Shown one piece after another: positions 36,773 through 42,304 of a stretch of 42,304 nt of DNA. Origin of the DNA: a virus. The DNA lies in IMG/VR virus record IMGVR_UViG_3300028920_000135, positions 1 through 42,304 of that record. One strand, given 5' to 3'. The position numbers and the translations under genes were made by a program. The notes beneath the pieces were generated by a model that was given only the letters and a program-made list of their open reading frames with translations, made no database searches and was not told the origin of the DNA. The stretch's first letter is position 1; each line of letters starts with the position of its first letter.

Positions 36773-37197
36773 TATTCAAACCCCTTTTTCAACTGTATCG
36801 CCATCACTTTGATAATCAAATCAATATTTTCTTCGCCTGCTGGTGTTAGAAATGGTTGAGGTTTCTGTCCTCTTGTAAATCTCCAACCTTTTTCACCTTT
36901 ATACCCGTCATAGAAGTAAGCCCAAGGGGTTTTCCTTCCGTTGCCATCTACTGCAAATATGCCTGTGCCTTTTTCAACGTATATTGCATATTCCGATGTC
37001 GAACCTACACGAACCATCTTTTTATCAAAATCAATATCCATTTTTATGCTTTTCTCTCTTAGAAAGTTCCTATCAACTGGAGCTCTTTCTTTTGCATCAC
37101 CCATAATTACATTTCCAGCAGCATCTAACGCATTGAATATATTTCTAAGCATCATTTCTTTAACTTTTGGTATGTTATTCTTGACTTGTACTGTCAT
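36772..37197 (-). CDS. HK97 gp10-like neck/tail protein
   Basis: 141 aa from the ATG at 37197 (AAAGTGATAACT). KDAKERAPVDRNFLREKSI-type segment (GDAKERAPVDRNFLREKSIK), then VRVGSTSEYAIYVEKGTGIFAVDG and the C-terminal GQKPQPFLTPAGEEN are the gp10 hallmarks (APVDTG-L--SI, Y---VE-GT, KPQPFL-PA). Members help connect head and tail. Overlaps the head-closure gene by 23 bases. Confidence 0.9.
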   Translation of the reverse strand: MTVQVKNNIPKVKEMMLRNIFNALDAAGNVIMGDAKERAPVDRNFLREKSIKMDIDFDKKMVRVGSTSEYAIYVEKGTGIFAVDGNGRKTPWAYFYDGYKGEKGWRFTRGQKPQPFLTPAGEENIDLIIKVMAIQLKKGFE

Positions 37198-37534
37198 AGT
37201 TATCACTTTCTTTCAGAAACACTTTATAGTATTTATCAAGGTATAACTCATCATCAATAAATGTTATTTGATAATTCTTACTATTATACAATACCCTGTC
37301 TTTTTCAGTAAAAGCAGAAGGTTCACAATACATTCTATGGCTTGCTTGTATACCTCTTTTGTCAGCTTCAACTATCTCATCACCAGTCAAATTGTGTATA
37401 CTAGCTGTTATTGTTGCAAATGTAGACCAAGTAGTAGCATCACCTGTATATCCGCCTTTCACTCTTGCCTCACGCTGTATAACTACACTATACCCTATAT
37501 CATCAAGTATATCGCCTATATATCCAAATGTCAT
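37175..37534 (-). CDS. Head closure / head-tail joining protein
   Basis: 119 aa from the ATG at 37534, which overlaps the connector stop (ATGA). FGYIGDILDDIGYSVVIQREA, ATTWSTFATITASIHNLTGDEI, ASHRMYCEPSAFTEKDRVLYNSKNYQI match the stopper family (SPP1 gp16-like): a beta barrel with an R/K-x-x-Y-N segment near the C-terminus. It seals the portal after packaging. Order connector, stopper, gp10, terminator is standard. Confidence 0.8.
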   Translation of the reverse strand: MTFGYIGDILDDIGYSVVIQREARVKGGYTGDATTWSTFATITASIHNLTGDEIVEADKRGIQASHRMYCEPSAFTEKDRVLYNSKNYQITFIDDELYLDKYYKVFLKESDNYDSTSQE

Positions 37535-38178
37535 ATTATCCACCGCTTATATTTGCTATCTAAAAGCGACTTAGTTGATAATAAAAATCCTGTTTCTGTA
37601 TCAATTACTTTTTCAACCGATGAAAACTTTTTAGTAGCTTTATCAAGTGTCCATGATTCAAGATTTTGAGATTTAGCTTTTCCTTTCTTGTTGTATGCTT
37701 CCACTACTTCATTAATACAAGCTTCTTCGAGGTCATAAGGTAATGTAGGGGTTACTTGGTCTGGTAAGTCATATCCAGCTTCATAGGTAACAGATATATT
37801 TCTTTCTGGGAGTGTTAATGTCTCTGTAATGCTAGTTACCCATCCATTTTTTGTGAATATACTTTCATAATACAATATGCCTTCGTCTGAATCTACTGTC
37901 ACATAATCAAGATCAACTGTTGCATCATCAATTACAAGTGCAGTAATCGGATCAGTTACAGGATAATTCTTCAAATTAAGTTCTAGTGTATCAGTACCTT
38001 GATATTTTTCAAGTGTATAAGTTTGTTTCTTGAATTTTCTATTACAGTAATCAGCTATTTTCTGTGATATTACATTAATTTGTCTTTCAAGATACGTTTG
38101 TTTGGTGTCGTCTGATAAGTCTAGTTCAGATTTAACTGTTGCGTATGTTGTTAATGCTATATTAGTATCTACTGGCAT
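37531..38178 (-). CDS. Head-tail connector protein (gp6-like)
   Basis: 215 aa. TTYATVKSELDLSDDTKQTYLERQINVISQKIADYCNRKF matches the helical core of gp6/gp15-like adaptors. The beta part (LKNYPVTDPITALVIDDATVDL, NISVTYEAGYDLPDQV, PYDLEEACINEVVEAYNKKGKA) completes the pattern. The family forms a 12-mer ring under the portal. GAGGTGATC site. Longer than HK97 gp6 but similar to clostridial phage homologues. Confidence 0.88.
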   Translation of the reverse strand: MPVDTNIALTTYATVKSELDLSDDTKQTYLERQINVISQKIADYCNRKFKKQTYTLEKYQGTDTLELNLKNYPVTDPITALVIDDATVDLDYVTVDSDEGILYYESIFTKNGWVTSITETLTLPERNISVTYEAGYDLPDQVTPTLPYDLEEACINEVVEAYNKKGKAKSQNLESWTLDKATKKFSSVEKVIDTETGFLLSTKSLLDSKYKRWII

Positions 38179-38179
38179 A

Positions 38180-38494
38180 TCAGATCACCTCACTTATCGC
38201 CTCAATTATTTTTTCTTTATTCATTTTGTATGTATTTATACCCATATTTTTAGCTTTCTTTTGCAATTGCTTGAAACTTAACTTATTGTAATCAACTTTT
38301 GTTTCTTTTGGTTGAATTATTTTAGTTTCAATTTTAACTGGATTATATATTTCACAAATCCCACGTTGTAGAAAACTTTTCATTACAAACTCACTCATTT
38401 CTGAGGGAACATTGTATATATGCTCCCTCAAATATTCTATCGTATTAACACCATCAAGTGAGCCTTGTTGATTTTTTAACATTCTCACTTTCAT
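38180..38494 (-). CDS. Hypothetical protein with SAP/Rho-N-like C-terminus, 104 aa
   Basis: The N-terminal half (MLKNQQGSLDGVNTIEYLREHIYNVP, FLQRGICEIYNP) looks like a small phage head-protein module. The C-terminal 40 residues (YNKLSFKQLQKKAKNMGINTYKMNKEKIIEAI) have the helix-turn-helix layout of SAP or Rho N-terminal domains, which bind nucleic acid. AGGTAATT site. Between decoration and connector genes; a head protein touching DNA is one option. Confidence 0.6.
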   Translation of the reverse strand: MKVRMLKNQQGSLDGVNTIEYLREHIYNVPSEMSEFVMKSFLQRGICEIYNPVKIETKIIQPKETKVDYNKLSFKQLQKKAKNMGINTYKMNKEKIIEAISEVI

Positions 38495-38499
38495 ATTAA

Positions 38500-38922
38500 T
38501 TACCTAGTTTGAGTTGTATCAGGTGCTACTATTGGATTTCCTAATATTGCGTATCCTCCAATAACTGCTCCACTTGATGTATTTGTAGATACGATACTCA
38601 TTCTTACATATCTTTTAATTCCTATGTATCCGATTTTAGATATTTTATCATCATCTGTATCAGCTGTAAAACTTGCCCCTGCTTCTGTGCCTCTCAAATA
38701 AGCGTCTGCCACATTTGCTGCATCTGATAAGTTAGATTCGTCTCCATCTTGAATTAATATTGTGTAGTCTCCGTCAGTCACTGTTCCTGTAATTATTCCG
38801 AATACTACACTCTGAAATCCTTGAGTGTCAATTATATTCCCTGCTGTTGTTGTGTCTGTTGAAATTGTTCCAAAATCTAATGCCACTTGTGGCTTTATGT
38901 TGCTAAATAAATCATGTTTCAT
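38500..38922 (-). CDS. Probable head decoration protein, 140 aa
   Basis: Beta-rich, with SVVFGIITGTVTDGDYTILIQDGDESNL, then KISKIGYIGIKRYVRMSIVSTNTSSGAVIGGYAILGNPIV. This pattern (a strand-loop-strand core with a GYA-LG-P end) is common in proteins encoded next to phage major capsid genes. GGAGGG site. Probably binds the capsid surface. Confidence 0.65.
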   Translation of the reverse strand: MKHDLFSNIKPQVALDFGTISTDTTTAGNIIDTQGFQSVVFGIITGTVTDGDYTILIQDGDESNLSDAANVADAYLRGTEAGASFTADTDDDKISKIGYIGIKRYVRMSIVSTNTSSGAVIGGYAILGNPIVAPDTTQTR

Positions 38923-38944
38923 TTTATATTATCCCTCCTATTTT

Positions 38945-39559
38945 TTAATAGTCACCCAAAAATTTCCAAAAAACAGTCACAACTGCTTCTATTGTTACGC
39001 TTTCTGTAGCTGTCCAAGTTTCGGCTAAATTAAGAAATACTTTTTTAGCTGTTGTATGTCCGTCTAATACTCCTGCTTCTGCTGCTACATAGTTGTTAGA
39101 ATCTGATCCACCACTTGTAATAGCCGTTGCTGTGAACCCATCCATTATATCTTCAAATGTCGCCGTTCCACTTAATACATCTATAACACCACTTGCTACA
39201 ACTGTTCCAAGTCCAACGTCAGGTGTACCAGTTTCTGTAGCTGCTGTCAATGTCAAATCTATTGTAGCATATTCAACCTTGATCATACCTTCTGGAAATG
39301 TATATAGTTCTTTTCCAAATCCAAGAGCTGCACCTGCTATTGCCTGTGTAAATGCTGCGACTGTTAACACAGTCTTATGACTAGAACCATCACCATACTC
39401 AACCGCTGTTGAGCCTGAACTTGCTGCCCCTATATTAGCCTCTGTTACACTATCCCCAGATTTATTAGTAAAAGTAGCTCCTGAACTTAATTCAAGTTCG
39501 CCACCTACTACCCATTTTGCCCCTTCTGATTCTTTATAATTTAAAGTACCATAACCCAT
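38945..39559 (-). CDS. Probable capsid decoration or head-fibre protein, 204 aa
   Basis: Low-charge, Gly/Ala/Thr-rich (LNYKESEGAKWVVGGELELSSGATF, TEANIGAASSGSTAVEYGDG, then strands IKVEYATIDLTLTAATETGTPDVG). The C-terminal half is a beta domain ending VTIEAVVTVFWKFLGDY. Just downstream of the major capsid gene with a strong AGAGGTGAT site. A capsid surface protein is likely; exact role unknown. Confidence 0.62.
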   Translation of the reverse strand: MGYGTLNYKESEGAKWVVGGELELSSGATFTNKSGDSVTEANIGAASSGSTAVEYGDGSSHKTVLTVAAFTQAIAGAALGFGKELYTFPEGMIKVEYATIDLTLTAATETGTPDVGLGTVVASGVIDVLSGTATFEDIMDGFTATAITSGGSDSNNYVAAEAGVLDGHTTAKKVFLNLAETWTATESVTIEAVVTVFWKFLGDY

Positions 39560-39571
39560 CTATTATCACCT

Positions 39572-40714
39572 CTAACTTACAGTCAAGATTGCAACTGCTT
39601 CTGGTTGTACTGTTTGTCCGCCGATTCTCTTTCTTCCTATGTACTTAACTACACCACTTGTAGATGATGAATATTGGTCTCTAAGTATCTTAGTTCCTGC
39701 TGTCATTACAACCACATAAGCCTTTCCAAAATCACCAAACATTAATACTTTGTTTCCTGTTGCAACTGTTGTTGCCATTGACGGTGCTTCATATACAGGT
39801 CTATTCATCAAAGTAGCTATTGATAATGGATATTTTTCAAGTGGTTCCATGCTAAATTGGAATCTACCTGAACCATCTTTCATCTTAGCGATGTGAGTTA
39901 GTATTTCTTTTGAAGCCATAAATGACCCTGTTCTTCTGTATTTTCCTTTAACTCCACCAACAAGGCTTATAATATCCTCATCAATAAATGTTGATGCTGT
40001 AGCTGTTGATACTGCTCCTGTGCCTGTTGCTGTCAAGATACCTTCTGCTTTGTTTACTCCATTTCCAGTAAGCATATCAACTTCTGAACCTTCTGCAATA
40101 GCATCTGCCATTTGAGTTGTTACTTCTCTTATGATGTCAATTTCAGCGTCTTCTACTACTTCTTCTGAAAGTGCTACAACATTCATATAAGGGAATGTAT
40201 TAATTGTAATTCTTTCAAAAGTAATATCCGCTGCCGTTACTTCTGCTGCTTCTGCCTTCGTAGTTGTAGCTGTAAGATTGTTAACTCTTATATACACATA
40301 ATCTTTTGACTTAGTAGTTATAACTTTTGCAACTGCCATCATAGCGTTCATTTCTCTTACGTCTTTTACTATTTGCTTGTCAATCTTTTGTCCTGCAAGA
40401 TATCCGCCAGTAGTATCATTGCTAGATATCATTGTTTTCTTTTCAGATTCGGTCAAGTTTTCTTTTCCATATCTCATATACTTCTTAAAAACTTCATCAT
40501 GCTTTGATTCTGTATCATCATCTTGTGTTCCTGTTGCTTCACCTTTTTTCATTTCTGCAATTTCTTCAAGTAGATTGTCAAACTTGCTTTTTAACTCTGT
40601 AAATTCCTCTGTGTTGTCACTTTTACCAGCTTTTTCAATCATTTCTTGGATTATCTCAACTGGTACAATTTGATTTTTAATTTTTTCTAACATCGCTTTT
40701 AGTTCTGGATTCAT
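39572..40714 (-). CDS. Major capsid protein, HK97 fold
   Basis: 380 aa. An N-terminal helical scaffold (delta) domain (residues 1-85, coiled coil LKSKFDNLLEEIAEMKKGE) leads to the capsid fold: GGYLAGQKIDKQIVKDVREMNAMMAVAKVI, YMNVVALSEEVVEDAEIDIIREV (E-loop and spine-helix region), LMNRPVYEAPSM, and KVLMFGDFGKAYVV near the C-terminus. The delta domain is normally removed by the prohead protease encoded just upstream. GGAGGT before the ATG. A textbook HK97-type head gene. Confidence 0.95.
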   Translation of the reverse strand: MNPELKAMLEKIKNQIVPVEIIQEMIEKAGKSDNTEEFTELKSKFDNLLEEIAEMKKGEATGTQDDDTESKHDEVFKKYMRYGKENLTESEKKTMISSNDTTGGYLAGQKIDKQIVKDVREMNAMMAVAKVITTKSKDYVYIRVNNLTATTTKAEAAEVTAADITFERITINTFPYMNVVALSEEVVEDAEIDIIREVTTQMADAIAEGSEVDMLTGNGVNKAEGILTATGTGAVSTATASTFIDEDIISLVGGVKGKYRRTGSFMASKEILTHIAKMKDGSGRFQFSMEPLEKYPLSIATLMNRPVYEAPSMATTVATGNKVLMFGDFGKAYVVVMTAGTKILRDQYSSSTSGVVKYIGRKRIGGQTVQPEAVAILTVS

Positions 40715-40717
40715 TTC

Positions 40718-41776
40718 TTATTTACCTCCTGTTATTATTAATATTTTTTCTAACTCTGCCATTATTGCTTTTTCTTCAATTTCTTTTTCTCTTATTTTGT
40801 TCTTTTTATCAACAAATGTTCTAGCCGGGACAACTTCTGTGCGTTCGCCTACTAATTCAACTGAATCACCATTAATCGCATAACTTTGTTTATAATATAC
40901 ATCAAAATCGTAGTTATCAGTATTATGATTATAGTTCCAATGATTATACACCAATTCATTTATAAATATTTCATTGATAGATAAACTTCCTGCAAAGTTT
41001 TCAATGCTTTCTTTAACTTTTTGATGCAACATATAACGAAGCGTTTGAGTTGTGTTTAATTCTTTAAATTCAGGTGTCCCTTGTATTTTTTTTAATCCAT
41101 ACTCAATTGCATTTAATCTTTCGTTAATATTATCCATCAATTCACCTCTATTTTTATACCCTGTTATATCAGCCTTTTCATTGGCAGGAAAATTAACTGG
41201 TGAAATCTCAAATAATTTTATTTCTTTCAGTTTTCTAACTGTTTTACCTTCAATTTCTCCATTTTCCGACTTTTCAGTTATGAAGCCTATTGACATCTTA
41301 TTTACTGCACCTGTTTTAATACCTTCTTTAACATCAACTGCTAATGCTGTATTATTCAACTGTGCCTCAAAGTATAATCCTTTTTCGTCTTCTTTCAATT
41401 GGTTAATTGTACCTATCGGAACGCTAGACCAGTCGTGATTAAAGAACATCTTAATATTATCAATATCGTTTTCAATTGATTTTTTAAATGCTCCCGGCAT
41501 AATCACATCTTTGTAACTATCTACATTGTTAAAAAAAGCAGCATAACCTTCAATTCTGCCTTCTTCCGAGGCTTTGACTTCAAATTTAATACTTTTAATC
41601 TCTCGTTTATTCATCGTCTCACCTCCCTTTGCTTTATTTCGATTATCCCACACAGACAATCCAACTGCGTATCTTTGAGATTCATCCGGGTAATCCTCAA
41701 TCATAACTGGGTCGCCCATAAATCTCTCTATAAACTCATCAAACGTTTCATCGCTTGTTGGTTTCGGCATCGGCAT
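40718..41776 (-). CDS. HK97-type prohead protease with C-terminal extension
   Basis: 352 aa. The N-terminal 45-residue module (PMPKPTSDETFDEFIERFMGD, RYAVGLSVWDNR) is common in phage head proteins. The protease (about 60-200) has the herpes-assemblin-like triad: H114 (FFNHDW), S162 (KMSIGF) and E190 (LFEISPVNFPANE). Residues 210-352 are a helical extension that may act as an internal scaffold. It cleaves the capsid delta domain during prohead maturation. GTAGGTGATG site; ends three bases before the capsid gene. Confidence 0.93.
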   Translation of the reverse strand: MPMPKPTSDETFDEFIERFMGDPVMIEDYPDESQRYAVGLSVWDNRNKAKGGETMNKREIKSIKFEVKASEEGRIEGYAAFFNNVDSYKDVIMPGAFKKSIENDIDNIKMFFNHDWSSVPIGTINQLKEDEKGLYFEAQLNNTALAVDVKEGIKTGAVNKMSIGFITEKSENGEIEGKTVRKLKEIKLFEISPVNFPANEKADITGYKNRGELMDNINERLNAIEYGLKKIQGTPEFKELNTTQTLRYMLHQKVKESIENFAGSLSINEIFINELVYNHWNYNHNTDNYDFDVYYKQSYAINGDSVELVGERTEVVPARTFVDKKNKIREKEIEEKAIMAELEKILIITGGK

Positions 41777-41789
41777 ATCATCACCTACT

Positions 41790-41909
41790 CTATGGTTTTA
41801 TTCCTTTTTTTACTTTTGGGGCTCCATCAATCAATTTAACACTATTATCTTTTTTAGGTTGATATCCAAATTCAAAATTATTTTTTATTAAATGTATTAA
41901 AATTTTCAT
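41790..41909 (-). CDS. Hypothetical basic mini protein, 39 aa
   Basis: Read directly: AGGAGTTGAT before the ATG (41909), stop TAG. KILIHLIKNNFEFGYQPKKDN then a lysine-rich end (PKVKKGIKP). It lies 13 bases before the protease start. Probably a real small late gene; no function visible. Confidence 0.5.
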   Translation of the reverse strand: MKILIHLIKNNFEFGYQPKKDNSVKLIDGAPKVKKGIKP

Positions 41910-41920
41910 ATTATCAACTC

Positions 41921-42085
41921 CTATTCCACTTTAAAATCTAGTACAATATTTTTTTTAATTCTTAGAATAGATTCCATTTGGGTAAGTTCTGGATTTATCA
42001 AGTTACAAATAAATGTTGTTATACCTATCCAAGCGTTTAAAATTAAAAATAACCAAAATATAAAAATTATAAACTTATCTTTCAT
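41921..42085 (-). CDS. Small membrane protein, 54 aa
   Basis: Read directly: AGAAGGATT before the ATG (42085), stop TAG. The N-terminal KDK is followed by a strongly hydrophobic helix (about residues 5-29, FIIFIFWLFLILNAWIGITTF) and a charged C-terminal tail. A single-pass membrane protein placed between head morphogenesis and protease genes, where most phages have none. The role is unknown; possibly superinfection control. Confidence 0.6.
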   Translation of the reverse strand: MKDKFIIFIFWLFLILNAWIGITTFICNLINPELTQMESILRIKKNIVLDFKVE

Positions 42086-42100
42086 TTTTAATCCTTCTTT

Positions 42101-42304
42101 CTATAGCTTATCTAACGCTTTATTCAAATTTTCCCATTGCTTTTTAAATCCTTTATCATACATTTCTTTCATAGGCTCAACCCATTTTTCAGCAGCGTCA
42201 TCTTGCGTTTTCCATAGCTTATATTCCATTTCTTCGCCATCCCATTTTGTCATACCTTCGATTATAGGCTTTGTGCTGCATCGGCACTGGATAACGTTTT
42301 TGGC
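42101..42304 (-). CDS. Head morphogenesis protein, 3' end only (SPP1 gp7 / Mu F-like)
   Basis: An open frame enters from the right edge and ends at a TAG (42101-42103), giving the last 67 residues. It begins AKNVIQCRCSTKPII, the usual C-terminal HP-x-C-R-C-type signature of phage head morphogenesis proteins that bind the portal. It then continues as an acidic-to-basic helical tail (EKWVEPMKEMYDKGFKKQWENL). The start, and the portal and terminase genes expected beyond it, are outside the window. Confidence 0.7.
   Translation of the reverse strand, partial: AKNVIQCRCSTKPIIEGMTKWDGEEMEYKLWKTQDDAAEKWVEPMKEMYDKGFKKQWENLNKALDKL

Noticed and set aside
1-42304. Integrase, attachment site, CI-type repressor, terminase or portal
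   Set aside because: No such gene or site could be found; the partial head-morphogenesis gene at the right edge implies that terminase and portal lie outside the window.

Overview
The window is a 42.3 kb, strongly AT-rich piece of a tailed-phage (siphovirus-type) genome or prophage. Nearly every gene is on the minus strand, so the phage reads from right to left. Strong AGGAGG-type ribosome sites, TTGACA-N17-TATAAT promoters, GTG and TTG starts and the gene families (DnaD-like replisome organiser, G39P-like helicase loader, ERF, HNHc nuclease, SpoVG, DUF3102, ReqiPepy6 gp37-like tail protein) point to a low-GC Gram-positive host, probably a clostridium-like Bacillota. TAA, TAG and TGA all act as stops, so the code is standard. 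No terminase, portal, integrase or recognisable CI repressor is in the window. The first two should lie beyond the right edge, where the 3' end of a head-morphogenesis gene is cut off.

Late region, right to left (42304 to 19579): head morphogenesis (partial), two tiny genes, HK97-type prohead protease, major capsid protein, two probable decoration proteins, connector and tail-completion proteins, a multi-domain major tail protein, tail-assembly chaperones joined by a programmed -1 frameshift (slippery T TTT TTA plus a hairpin), a 1715-residue tape measure protein with 132-bp tandem repeats, distal tail protein, several baseplate or fibre proteins, a papain-like cysteine peptidase next to a permuted NlpC/YiiX-like cysteine hydrolase, a gp37-like tail protein, a membrane protein (possible holin), a T4-type lysozyme and a 769-aa fibre that begins with a signal-peptide-like segment. 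A hairpin terminator closes the operon.

Middle (19500 to 17182): a perfect consensus promoter drives a ribbon-helix-helix gene broken by an in-frame TAA, then a DUF3102 gene and an unknown gene. Next comes the only plus-strand island: an 83-aa gene with its own promoter, then a second consensus promoter feeding a roughly 95-nt transcript of two hairpins ending in a terminator, a candidate small RNA. The island is divergent from the early promoter, whose spacer holds an 18-bp palindrome. A near copy of that operator sits in the same position in a second early promoter near 600.

Early region, right to left (17181 to 34): a possible Cro-like regulator; a recombination module (Gam-like, ERF, HNHc nuclease, SpoVG); small accessory genes including a lipoprotein; a second ribbon-helix-helix gene with a perfect promoter leading into DnaD-like organiser, helicase loader and DnaB helicase; hypothetical genes; a PAPS-reductase-like ATPase and a radical SAM enzyme; DUF1064; a third ribbon-helix-helix gene with a perfect promoter leading into a ParB-MT-A70 adenine methyltransferase, a PD-(D/E)XK nuclease, a MazG-like pyrophosphatase and a phage DnaN sliding clamp; then three mini membrane proteins and two hypothetical genes. 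The last one ends inside a terminator that is part of a 58-bp exact copy of the fibre terminator. Many stop codons overlap the next start or lie inside the terminator hairpin.
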